DNA of 64,000 nucleotides from Apiosordaria backusii (lineage: Eukaryota > Ascomycota > Sordariomycetes > Sordariales > Lasiosphaeriaceae). Below the pieces are notes generated by a model. The model worked only from the letters and a program-made list of their open reading frames with translations. It searched no databases and was not told the DNA's origin. This document shows positions 21,777 to 32,641 of this stretch, piece after piece. A program made the translations under genes and the position numbers. The stretch is from contig JAUKTV010000009.1 of assembly GCA_030549205.1 (NCBI GenBank), positions 1,550,001 through 1,614,000 on the forward strand, given 5' to 3'. The number at the start of each line of letters is the position of its first letter. Position 1 is the stretch's first letter.

Positions 21777-24336
21777 TCACTTCCATGAACCCCCCACCGT
21801 CGCCGCAGCACAGGGAACAGTGTAAGACCGGTTAGGATCCGACTCCCAGGATGCCGCACCTGAACTGCTGACCTTTACGAACTTGTACTGAATGGCAGTC
21901 CCGGGAGCAAGTTTGGCGGTTCCAGCCCAAAGGGGGTTGCTGCTGTTGTACAGCGATGCATTGAGCGACACACCGTTGCTGAGGTTCCAGTTTCCGAGAG
22001 CAGCCACATTTCCCGTCCTGTTATTTCGGAAAGCATTTGTCAGCGTGCTTGTCATAGAAGAAGACAGATTGATGGGGGAGGATTTGACGTACACCTTGAC
22101 CGAGTCGCCGTATGCCGTGGACACGAGGTGGTTGAAGGTGATATCAACCGTTGCTAATGAGCAGTTGGGGGTGGCTACGTGATTCCATGTAAGCCCTCAG
22201 CTTCACGCTTAGATATCAAAAAGAGCATACCTGTCGGTGTGGTTGTTGGGGCGGAGGTTCCCGGTGTCGTAGTAGAAGGGCCAGTCAAGGAAGGGCAGAT
22301 ACCGCTACCAGCGAGGCGAGCTGCTGGGTAGAGCACCCTTGAAACACCGCCGTTAAGCGCAACAGTGATCCCACCACTTCCATCTGTTGTGTAGGGAGTG
22401 CAGCTCATGACATCAATCAAGGCTTGATTCGGGGTAAAGCCCGTAGCCGAAGACGTCAGCGTAACAACCACAGACGAGGAAGAACCGGCGTTGGTGTAAA
22501 CCCCGATAACCTGCGCTCCTGTAAATCCTTTTCGAAGGACAATGCTGCGGTTGTCTGAATAGATGGTATGGGCGTTGTAGGTGAGATAATTCGGGTCTTG
22601 CGAGATGGCGTGTGATCGGATCTGGTTGAGCTTGGTGATCCATTGGTAAAGCTCTGAGCTGGTCGAGTAGCCCGAATACCAGACTGCCTCGCGGTTGTTG
22701 GGAGTCCCAGTTCCAGCGTAGTGTTGCTCTTGTCCTTGATATATGATGGGAATTCCTGCAATTCGCCCTTGTCAGTCAACCGCTTCTCAGGAATAATGTG
22801 AACAACCAAGGCATACCATCTTTCAGCATCATGAGAGCAATTCCCTAAAAGAAGAATAATGTCAGCGTCTATTTCAAGCTGATCAAATCCATCCGCAACT
22901 GACGTTCTTTGCAAGTGCCATGTCCTTGGTAAACGAAGCAAATCGCTCCACGTCGTGGTTCTCCAAGAACGAACCCCAAAGACTGAGATCTTTCGCAACA
23001 CCCTTAACCGTGTTGAGACCAGCGACCAGCTCGCTGATGTTACCGCTGGTGGATTGGAAGGCCCGTAGAATATAGTAGTAGCTGGGGTCGAGGATTAGAA
23101 ATGTTACCTATTAAGCTCGATAGACAGCCACTCACCTGGGGTAGTCAAGCACGCCATCCATGTAGTTCTGGAATGGCGCGACGTATAGAGCGTCACCATG
23201 ATATACTTCGCCAGTCAAATAGACTCCTGCCGCGGCATTGAAGCCAGACCAAAACGATGTTTCGACGTGTTTTGCACTGTCAACCCGGAGCCCATCACTG
23301 ACCGAAATCACGTTAGTCCCTTCTTTGTTTTGTGACGGAGGGTAAAGAGGTTCGTACATGGAGTAGGTAGAAACCAAGTGAGAAACCCATTCATTCCAGA
23401 TTCGGCGCACGTTGGGGCTAGAACAAGTTAATGCAACGCACATGACAACAGTTTTCTCTTGGTTATACTCACTCTTCAGTTCGAAGATCCGGAAGACTGA
23501 CGGTATCGCTTCCTTGCCAGCATTGTTCAACCGACGTCTGGCTATTGTAGTCGATCCAACAAGGGGGGTGGTAGTATGAAGACTAAGAAATAAGGGGTTA
23601 ACAACTAAAGTTTCCATTGATGTTGGAAGCCGAGGGTAACTTACCGACGAGAAGGGATTGAGAGCACCATAGTCAACACAAGCAGCGCAGCCCATGTGAG
23701 CCATGTGGTTCGTAACAATATCCACCATCAGGTACTACGTAATCGCCAACATGGTTAGCAGGGATATCCTCTCGGCTCACCCAGCCCTACTCAACAACTT
23801 TGAAGGTTTCTGGGAAGCAGCAGCTGAAGCTTGAGTCAAACGCACCATCCCTCGCGCGTGGAGTGCCGCAGACAGTGCTTTCAGGTCGTCCTCATTCCCG
23901 AAAGCAGGGTTCAAGGCCCAGATGTCCTTGGCCCAAAATCCATGATATGACGATCTACATTCGCGTATCTGTCAGCCCCCATCAAAATAAAGATAGCCCA
24001 TTTTGAGTGGGTCAGAGAAAATCGTTGCCCTTGCCCATCTCTTGAGTTGCCATCGATCTGCTTGACGACAGGACTGATCCAGACAGCGGTAAAGCCCATG
24101 CCCTTTATGTAGTCAAGCTTCGAGATGAGTCCCCTCCAGGTGCCACCACAGTAGACTTGATGGCTGGTGTCGCATGGCGCCGTAGTTGAGAGATCGGTTC
24201 TAGCGAACCTGTCTGTGACGACCTGGTAGATAGACTGCTTCCGCCACTCTGCCGCTGAGAGTCCCGAGACTCCCATCACTCCAGAGAGCGCTGCCCCCGC
24301 GGCCAAGAGACGCATGCCGAAGTTCAGGACTTGCAT
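21777..24336 (-). CDS. Secreted alpha-amylase, GH13 with C-terminal CBM20
   Basis: Extracellular endo-acting starch hydrolase. Eleven exons (minus): 24336-24035, 23954-23846, 23734-23645, 23582-23473, 23417-23358, 23297-23136, 23081-22904, 22844-22817 (28 nt), 22755-22231, 22174-22093 and 22017-21777; 628 residues with all phases consistent. Intron 1 uses a GC donor (GG|GCAAGG). A hydrophobic signal peptide ends near GLSA|AEW, then comes the TAKA-amylase-like barrel: DIVTNH (142-147), GLRVDSAKH with nucleophile D230, acid/base E254 in GEVYHGD, and FLENHD with D321. [13 protein letters not shown] follows. After a Thr/Pro linker (about 505-520) the starch-binding module spans about 522-628 ([34 protein letters not shown]). 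ATG 24315 is an alternative start. A Zn2Cys6 regulator lies upstream on the same strand. Confidence 0.95.
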
Positions 24337-25234
24337 CGTGACAACAGCGGACTGCTACCACTGAGAAGTCCAGCGGGAATCGAAGGAAGCCGGTCAATTT
24401 GGGAGTGGGAGAGTGAGGAAGAAAAAAAATCGATCGGAGTGGGAACCGCAGAGAGCAAGTTAGATCCACGAAGCTGAATCTGAACCTGAAGCTAGCCCCC
24501 TTATTAAATACACCATTTTCACAACACCATGGTAGGCTCTTCCCTGACGATGGTTAGCAGCAAGCCTTAAGCTCAGGTGGAGAGGCAAGAAACAGAAGGA
24601 GAAAAAAACACCAAAATGAAACCCGTGAACATACCGAGCATATCACATAGGTAGGGAAGCATGCAACAACGGCCCAGCATTCGGCGCGCCCAAATTCGGT
24701 CCGTTACGATGCCAAACACAAGACTTGTTCATCCATATACTGGGCATATGACTGGACGTCTACTTGATTTTGACCTTCCATTGACACGGCACCCGGAGCC
24801 AGGCGCCTCAAAAGGGCTAGATATCCCCGGTACCAAGCCGGCAGCCGGTCCCATTCCCCGCATGTTGGAGATCCGGGGCCCCGCCTCAACCCCTGAATCC
24901 CTCTTCCAAGGGAGTGGCAGAAGGCCCGAATGCGCTGCCGACAATGCCTTTCTTTACACCACCATCTACGGCAAACGTGGTCAGCGTACATAATTGCGGG
25001 GGAAAGTAGTGTAACGTGCGATGAAACAAATCTTCGACGTGGTAGCCTGGCTCTTTACATTTGACCAACAACCAGATAGAAAAGAATGAGAAGGGGTATT
25101 ATGATATACAATCCAGCGGCGTATCCAAGCCTGCCGACGTATTTCTTTTTTTTTTTCACATCTGTCTCAGGAACACCAGTCAATGGCCGTTCACGACACA
25201 TCCGACAAACCGTCACAAAGTGTTTGGCTCCCTA
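24337..25234. promoter_or_regulatory. Amylase promoter region / Zn2Cys6 gene 3' side
   Basis: About 900 bp between the regulator stop and the amylase start. A TATA-like TATTAAATA lies near 24502-24511, about 170 bp upstream of the ATG. An inverted CGG-N8-CCG at 24435-24448 is a candidate binding site for a Zn2Cys6 dimer. Near 24690 the minus strand has CGG-N8-TGG, one base off the AmyR consensus CGG-N8-(C/A)GG. These are pattern matches only. A T-run lies at 25145-25156. Confidence 0.4.
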
Positions 25235-28068
25235 TCAACTTGACCCTGTGATATCAGGGTTTCCATAAAAGAGAGACCCATCTGCTTGTTGCTGCAACGC
25301 GTCAGCGTTACCGGAGAAAAAAGTGTACGACTCGCCGCCAAAGTTGGCATTCTGAGTGTAATTTTCGAACGAGTCCTAGATTACATGTACCGCGTCAGCA
25401 AAGAAATAGAGTCGGGCCGGTGTTGGCAAGTCATGGTGGGACTACTTACCCAGTCAAAGTTGCTTCCAAAGTCCATACCGCTGTGTGCCATGCTATTGAA
25501 CATGGATAGCGGAGACTGCATCCCGTCGACCAGAAACGAGGCATTTGCGAAGTCAGACGTGGTGTCAGCTCCCGTGCCTAGGGCCCTCCCCTCGGTATCG
25601 GACTTCAAGCTCAAGTCAGGAGCCGAGTAGGTAGTGCCCCCAGGGCTTTGTACAGTGCTGAATGCCGATGCCAGGTTGCTGCTCGGAGGGTTTCCACTTG
25701 ACAGCATCCCCAGCGTCACGGCGGCCGAATGCTCCGGCTGCGACACTCCGCAGTCGACTGACCCAAAAAAGTCAGTATGCATCACCACTTCGGGCGGACT
25801 CGCCCCCGCATTGTCTGGCCGAACGAAACTCTTGATCTTGGCCAGCATGACCTCCAACACGTTCGATGCCTTGACAGCCTCGATCGAGATGTCTACGAGG
25901 CCCTTCCAGATCTCTATTGTCTTCTCGAGACTGCGGATCATCTCCTCCCGCTGCTCACGAGTCCAGAAATACAAGTTATGAGAGCTTTGTCGTTCCCCAG
26001 ACCGCTGCGCCTCATTATCAAAGTGGAGGTCCAGAGCAATGAGCATCGCCGGAAGCAGAAAATCCTTGGTTGCCACTGACGTGACGTACCACTTGATCGA
26101 CTGCAAGCGCCCGTTGGGTTGTGACTCCCGGTGCAAGGTCGCCAAGTGCCGCAGGGTTTCGAGGGATGCCTCAATGGCACTACGGCGGGAGAGCGCATAC
26201 CGGGGATTGTGCCTCGCCCTGGGCAGGTATTTCCTGTGAAGAAGACAGACAATCTTCAGATGGAGGATATCAATGTTGAACCGCGCGATGATGAGTGTGA
26301 GTGGATCGTGAGAGCCCTCAAGCGGCTGTAGCTTCAGGTGAGGCGGAAGCTCAGCCTTGATTTCACGCAGCTTGGAATCATAGCGTAGGATTTCGTCGTA
26401 GTGGACTTGATTCTTGACTCGGCCCGTTATCTGCAGGATGTTGCCGAGTTCCAAACATAGGCGAATTTTGACGATCATATAACTGATAGGCGTTGGCTCC
26501 GAGTTTGGCCTGGATGGAGGTAGTACCTTTGTGTCTGGGCCAAACTCTTCGTCAAAAATGTTGTGTGGCATCTCGGTGTCACAGTCATGCTCGTTTATCA
26601 TGCTTGATAGCGAGACTTGATGGGAAAAGAAGATGTCCGTCATTCTAACCAAGGCCCATGTTCTGCGCCTCATCTCCTACGTCCCCCGAACGGTTAGTAA
26701 GCGGAAGTTGTAACGCAAGAGAAAGATCAGCCCGTGGTGAAACTTACCGCTTGGAAAGGAGTGATGGTGGTCGGAAACCACTTGCCATCACGGTGGTATC
26801 CCATTCGGAGCGCCACCCTGGTCACCAGTGAGATGATCAACCACAGGCCCAGGTCGGCATCCCAACGCGAGGAGTACTCGCAAAAGGCATAGAGGATCAT
26901 GGTCTCGACAGTATACTCGGCCGGCTTCGTGTAATCGCCCGCTATAAGGCACTGTACGGTCCGCAGCCGGTATTCGTCCGCCAGCTCGAGGGCCCTCCCC
27001 TTCCATTCAGGGGGCTCGTCCCCAACCTTGTGGTATGAAAGCATTGCTAAGCATAGGATTGAGTAGAGCAAGCCTAGCCACATAATGGGCGTCTTGGACG
27101 GGTCCTGCCAGTGATTACGGAGCTGTTGGTGAAAAGTGGGCGCATGGATAATGTTGACAGCGTTGTCCATGGAGTTGAAGTATCTCCCGCACAAAGTCAA
27201 GACGGTCGATTTTGGCGGCAGCTCAGCTCGCAGCTCAACTTCGGTGGCCGGAATGGCCCCCATCAACAAAGTAGGCGGTGCCATGGCTGTCGAGGGCTTG
27301 CTACGCTTGACTTGCTCATAGCTGTTTTCCAGCTCTTTCTTGTGGGATGCAAAGTAGTTCTTGACCTCGGCAATATCGAGCAAAATGGTGTGCCAGTGTT
27401 CTTCTCCGAGATAGATATGCTTGCTCTTTGTTGGGTCAACTTTCAGAACGCCGAGAGAGTTGGCGACGTCGTCAACGTCGCTTTCATCATCATCCTGCAT
27501 CACATCCTCTGACTGCGTATCGGTTTTGGTCACCGAAGAGCTATTTTCTACCGTGGAAGGTGTGCTGTTGGATGCCGGGCCGGATGAGCTCCTGTTTGCC
27601 CCCGAGGCTGGCGAAACCTCAATGTTTGCACCGCCATGCATCAATGACAACACCAGGCCCTCTAGTCGATCGATCCGGTTCTGCATGTCATCTGGCGTTG
27701 GTTCACCTTGATTCTGGCTCTTCTTGCGTGAGGCCGGAGCGGCGTAAGAGCATGCGTTTGCATCCGATCCTTCGCGTTTCACGCAGTTGCTGCATGGATG
27801 AGACCTGTCACATTTCCTAAGAAGACTGTGAGTGAACATTCATCGTCTTGCCGTCACCAGTACCACCTCAAACTTACAGCCTAGACGCACTGTTGTCAGC
27901 AATTGACGGTTCAACTGAGTACGCAGGGGCAGTGAGTATGGCTTACTTTCTCTGCCGACAGGGATAGCAGCTCAAGGGCACTCTGTTCCTTTTACGGACC
28001 ACCCGGAACTGAGCATCGGGCGACCGCCCGTTTGAGGAGGGTGTGGTTGATGGTGGTGTTGGCGTCAT
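25235..28068 (-). CDS. Zn2Cys6 fungal-specific transcription factor
   Basis: Nuclear DNA-binding regulator. Exons (minus): 28068-27947, 27880-27878 (3 nt), 27816-26748, 26676-25450 and 25375-25235; 853 residues. The N-terminus carries the binuclear zinc cluster C34-x2-C37-x6-C44-x5-C50-x2-C53-x10-C64. Leu42 of CRQRKLKCD comes from the microexon; without it the spacing would be CX5C, which is not the family pattern. A short coiled-coil (DDMQNRIDRLEGLVLSLM) follows, as usual for dimerisation, then an acidic linker and a fungal_trans-type middle domain. The latter includes YHRDGKWFPTTITPFQAEMRRRTWALV and SLSSMINEHDCDTEMPHNIFDEEF. The C-terminus is Ser/Asn/Phe-rich and may be the activation domain. 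I do not recognise the ortholog; it is not AmyR by its zinc cluster. Proximity to the amylase suggests, but does not show, co-regulation. Confidence 0.88.
27878..27880 (-). other. Predicted 3-nt microexon (GCT) of the Zn2Cys6 gene
   Basis: On the minus strand the bases GCT sit between an upstream acceptor (GCGTCTAG) and a downstream donor (GTAAGTTT). The previous donor is AA|GTAAGC at 27946 and the next acceptor is CTTCTTAG ending at 27817. Splicing gives AAG CTG AAA TGT (K-L-K-C) and restores CX6C. Skipping gives K-K-C, in frame but one residue short of the family spacing. Confidence 0.65.
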
Positions 28069-29589
28069 TATGTGTATTCTTTATTCGCTCCTCTCTCTCT
28101 CAACCTCTTTCAAACGTTGGACTGGCCGTTGCCAGTGAGGTGTCAATGTGCTCAGAAAAGACCTTCACAACCGCAAGAAGATCACCCCTAGACCCCCCAA
28201 AGCCACTCCTTCAATAGATACCCCCGAGGAAAATTCCCTCCTGATCACGCAACTTGTATGCCTAAGAACGAAGCTCAGTGTCCAGTTGCTCCAGCCGTAC
28301 TGCAGATCCGGGGTAAGGAGGTGGAGACAGGAAAGACCCGCCGCACAGGCTTGTCTCAACTCCCTTCAAATTCCCACGTCGTAAACAGGTGTTCGTGTGG
28401 TATCGGATGGTTCGGCAACAGTTGTGTAAAGGCGATGGCAGCAACACCTGGTGATGAAAGATGCGCCTGCTGCAACCGAGACCGACAGAGGCCGTCCTGG
28501 CCTTGGGGTTGTCGTCGCCTCAAGTCCAAAAATACACACATAGATCGACGGACAGCTTCAGTGTCCACCGCCGAGGGATATCGCGTAGTCTGACACCCAG
28601 GGGAATGCCGGTTGGCTGCTAACGTTGCGAGGTGGGTTGGTCGGGTCACACCGCGTGGTTCTTGGGTCCAATTTGAGTATCAATGGGGATGCGCGAGCGG
28701 CGAGAAACAAATGAAGGGCGGTCGGCGCAAAATGTGGGCGCGAAACAGAAAAAATAAATGCAGGATGGAGAAGGAGGGCAGATGCTCGTTGTACATATGT
28801 CGAAGCGAGTTGGATATTATCCTAGGCAAACGCAGGATTGCGATGCGACCATGTCCCGCTTCCTCCCATGGACTTGGTGGGGCCGACTGATGTGCTGCTG
28901 TGGGGGCCGCACTCACATAGGTACACTACCTATCTGGGCAAGTTCTTTGTCTTGGCCATCTACCTCTCCAGGTACGGTAGCTATGTTGTAGCTGCTGGAT
29001 GGTCGAAGGCTTGCTTGCGGTGTAGTATTAGAATGGCGTGATGGGGGTTATAAGGGCAAGCATCCATAGCAGGGCCTACAGGGCCGGACAGGTTCATAGA
29101 GACGTCAAATAGATATGTATGCACACACAAAACGCAGTTTTGTTGTATTGAGGACACGGCCACTACTCTTCAGGCCTAGCTGGGGCGCGTGCGTGCGTAG
29201 TTCATACCTTCGTCTACATACAGACAGGACATACAAGCTGGAGCAGCATCTTCAACGCAGGTTATGAACCGGTCTGAGTCTGGACTTTTACCCCACACAG
29301 CTGCTTATCAATTCCTTCCCGCCCCAGTCCCATCGTAATCCTGATGAGTCACAGACATCTGCAGACAAACATCCTCAGGCAAAGCGATTGCGTGTGAGGA
29401 ACGTCGTAAGCTTGTCAGCAGGCCCACCTGTTATTATCATCACACACGCCGGGTGTCCGGCGCAGCGATTATGGAACCAATCAACACCACGAACAGCGGC
29501 AGATGCATCTTGCTACCTAGGTTGGCACAGGGGACAGCCGATTCTTCATGGTCCTGATTTGGTTTGTTCTATGGTGGGAACCTTTCTGC
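28069..29589. other. Intergenic, Zn2Cys6 gene promoter / grx4 3' side
   Basis: About 1.5 kb upstream of the regulator start and downstream of the glutaredoxin stop. The regulator-proximal part (28040-28130) is C/T-rich on its own coding side's complement, as in a leader. No gene is supported; small open frames on both strands lack recognisable motifs. Confidence 0.4.
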
Positions 29590-30427
29590 TCAAGAGGCGG
29601 CGGCGGCTTCGCCATTGGACTTGATGCTGTACGGCTTGAAGAAGTCGGCATCATTGGAAAGTTCTTCCTTGACCTGTAACTTGGAGTCAGTACACGTGAC
29701 AGTTAAGCACAAAACGAATATCAGGGGAGAAACCCACGATATCAAGCCCCCCCACCAAATCACCATCAACCCAAAGCTGGGGGTACGTTGGCCAATCGGC
29801 AAACTCCTTGAGCCCCTGGCGAACCTCATCGTCGGCGAGGATATTGAAGAAGCCGTACTTGACGGCGTTTTCCCGCAGGATTGCCACTAGCTGCCGGGAG
29901 AAGCCGCACTTGGGCTCACTGGGGGTGCCCTTCATGAAGAGCATCACAGGAGCCGCCTTGACAAGGTCTCCGAGACGCTTGAAGAGCTCCTCCTTTTTCT
30001 TCTCTGGATCCTCCTCGGTTGCAACCTCACCGTCATTGCCATCGGTTGCGGTTGCTGCACCATTCGTCGCTGGGGCGCCCACCTTGGCCGCATGTGTTTC
30101 GACCGCATTCCGCACCTTGACGGCGCTGCTCCCGCTGACTGTCTCCAGCACCTGCCCGTTGCGAATCAGAACCAGAAACGGAACGGCCGTCACGTTGTAA
30201 GTCTCGCTGATTTCCGAAAGATCTTCGGCGTTGATGGACACCCACGAGGTGGAGCGAGGTTCAGTGACGGGGTACTCGCTGGCCAGTGTCGACAGGACAG
30301 TTGCCATCTGCGCGCATGGAGCGGCCCATGGCGCATGGAAAGAGACGATAAGGAGTGTTGAAGGCGGCAAGGAGGTGACATGCCTTTCCCAGTCCGGGAG
30401 GCTAGTGATCTCTTGAATGCTCGACAT
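29590..30427 (-). CDS. grx4: Monothiol glutaredoxin Grx3/Grx4 type
   Basis: Cytosolic/nuclear multidomain glutaredoxin that holds a bridging [2Fe-2S] cluster with glutathione and BolA-type partners; in fungi it delivers iron and signals iron status to iron-regulated transcription factors. Exons 30427-29738 and 29673-29590, 257 residues. The N-terminal thioredoxin-like domain (about 1-110) has WAAPC in place of the thioredoxin WCGPC. A Thr/Ala/Glu linker follows (about 120-150). The single glutaredoxin domain (about 150-250) has MLFMKGTPSEPKCGFSRQLV with the CGFS active site, WPTYPQLWVDGDLVGGLDIV and, after the intron, KEELSNDADFF. A longer in-frame start upstream exists, but the MSSIQEI start at 30427 fits the family. 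Confidence 0.95.
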
Positions 30428-31449
30428 GATGGTGTAAGATGAAAAAATGCGCGCGTGTTTGTATCGTATCGGTGCGGTCGCTGAAAGAAAATTCGCAAGG
30501 TGTGGCTGTCGACGATGTTCGATGAGGTGATCCTTAAGTTCAAGTGGCTCAACCAAATCGAACAATTCTCCAAAACGGTGCCGAGCATTGCCCCTCCATT
30601 ACCGCGATAAAGCTGGGCCGATGACGGATGACCCCGCAGTCCTGGCAATGCCAGCCATGATTGGCCAGAGATCCGTTGCGTCATTCGCGAGTGTCTCTCA
30701 CCTTATCTCCGGCCAAGACGGAAAGAAGTGTTAAGTACCTTACCTTAGGTAGATGTATGTTTGTAGTTGCATGCTAGAGTACAGATTCTATCCCACCAAG
30801 GTTTTCGCTGGCCAAGTTCGCAGAAGCACAGAGTTCGTCATGACTCCAAGTCCTGAAGAGTCCGTGACGGAACCTGAACGCCAACACCGTTTGTCGGGAT
30901 GCGCAGGCGCCGGTTGCAGAGCTGGCTGAACAATGGTGGCTGGGTACTGCACCTTGACGCGCTTGAATAGTGTAGGCCGGGCATCTTGAACAGCCGGCCT
31001 ATGGTATTAGCGTCTTCGTCACTTGGCCGGTTGCAGGTTGCAGCTTCGTGTGTCCTCAACCTCCACGACGCATGACACGTGCTTCCCAGTTCAATGGGTG
31101 ACGATTATATATACTAAATGTGGAAGGACGTGCAAGAGGAAAGAAATAAGTCTGTGTTATTTTCCGCCACTTTCCACCCACTGCCAGCGAGAAGAAAGTT
31201 GCCCCTCCGGCAACACCTTCTCCGTCCAGCTCCCGTCTGCAAAACCTTGCATTCAAATATTGGGTGCAAGCCCGCGTTTTATAACACACCGTCTTCCCCA
31301 TCTTGCTTCATAACAAAACCTACCCGTGACCTTCCTCACACCCTTTGCGCCCCTACTTATTACACCTAGATACCTACCTAACCTACCTCGCTTTTTGAGT
31401 CGGCTAAATCATAGGATCCGCTCTTACCTACAAAAGTCTGAAATCGATC
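30428..31449. promoter_or_regulatory. Divergent promoter region, grx4 / CYSTM gene
   Basis: About 1.0 kb between two divergent starts. TATATATA at 31106-31113 and TTTTATAA near 31275-31281 are TATA-like elements on the CYSTM side. CTTACCTTAGGTAGATG near 30743 and repeated ACCTA motifs at 31368-31390 are common in promoters of such fungi. No coding is supported. Confidence 0.4.
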
Positions 31450-31820
31450 ATGTCGGCTGCCGAGTACTATCAACAAGGCCCGCCACAACAGAGCTACGGT
31501 GCCTCCCACCCTCCACCCCAGGGCTATCCTCAGTACCCTCAACCTGTGAGTCGACCTCGTTCAGACGACGTTGGGATGGTATCTTTCCTGACCAAGAGAT
31601 ACTGACGACATTGCAGTCCTATGGAGGCCCCCCGCCACAACAAGGTTACTACCCACCCCAGGGTCCTATGCAATATCAACAACAGGCGCCCCCAAGAAAG
31701 AGCAGTGGTGGCGACGGCTGTCTTAAGGGCTGTTTAGCAGCCATGTGCTGCTGTTTCTTGTGCGAAGAAGGCTGTGAATGTTGCGCCGACTGCTGCGAAT
31801 GTTGCATGGAGTGCTGTTAA
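31450..31820 (+). CDS. CYSTM-type small cysteine-rich protein
   Basis: Exons 31450-31545 and 31617-31820 (71-nt intron), 99 residues. The N-terminal two thirds is rich in Pro, Gln, Tyr and Gly (YYQQGPPQQSYGASHPPPQGYPQ), a soluble low-complexity tail. The last 34 residues contain 15 cysteines (CLKGCLAAMCCCFLCEEGC...CCMECC). This is the layout of the cysteine-rich transmembrane module family, tail-anchored proteins linked in yeasts and plants to stress and metal tolerance. The C-terminus ends directly on a Cys pair. It is too short for most ORF-length cut-offs. Function here is inferred from the family only. Confidence 0.85.
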
Positions 31821-32641
31821 ACGTGGCAAGAGCGGTGAGGCTGGAACCTGTATGGAGTTGAATTGGTTACGGGTGGCTAGAATGGTCCTGTCTCCCGGCG
31901 AGACCTGAGACGGAGTGGTACAGAGCCGGCAGGCGGACTCTTCCTATCTCCATATAGGTGACAGCGGGGAGTGAGTACCCTGTATTTTGTTATCGTGTCG
32001 TTTTCCTTGCTGGCTTTGGAGTTTGGACAGGGCGTTTTATTCGGGCGGGTCAGTTATTGCCTGCGCGCACACTGGTAATCAAAAAGAGACAGGGAGCGCT
32101 GCGAGGACAACAGGGCAAGGTCGGTTGGTTTTTGCAAACTCATTTCACCTCTTGTCATGATGTGGAGTGCGGGATGCGCAGTTGGTCATTTGTATGTGTT
32201 GAGTGGATAGTATTGCACATCTGACCATGATTGAAACTACATGGCACCTTGCTCAACTGCCCCTACTAGAGAGATACAGACGTGAGAGAAGCAGTCAGTC
32301 CGCAAGTTGTACGTATGAAGTGTGTTACTCTTGTTGTGCCTGTTGAGGGTGGTGATGGGGGAAAACTGGGGCTGTCGAGCTTGTCCAATCACAGCACCTC
32401 AATCCCTGAAATACATGCCAAGGCCTCTATGGGGCATGGGTGGGCTGTCCAGGGGAGGCGCACAGCCTCTTTGACGTCGGGTCGGCAACCTTCTGGGAAG
32501 CTCCCTCTCCGTTCCCAGTTCCCGCTCTTTAACATACCATGCCTATCTGATTTAAGTTGCCAGGCAACAAGCAATTTTCTTCAAGTCTTCATCGTGTCAA
32601 CACTGCCAGGTGGGCGTCCGTCGGATCACCACACAACGACC
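31821..32641. other. Intergenic, CYSTM gene 3' / Abp1 promoter
   Basis: About 820 bp. The first part should contain the CYSTM 3' UTR, and the part around 32440-32641 the Abp1 leader. No other feature is recognised. Confidence 0.4.
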
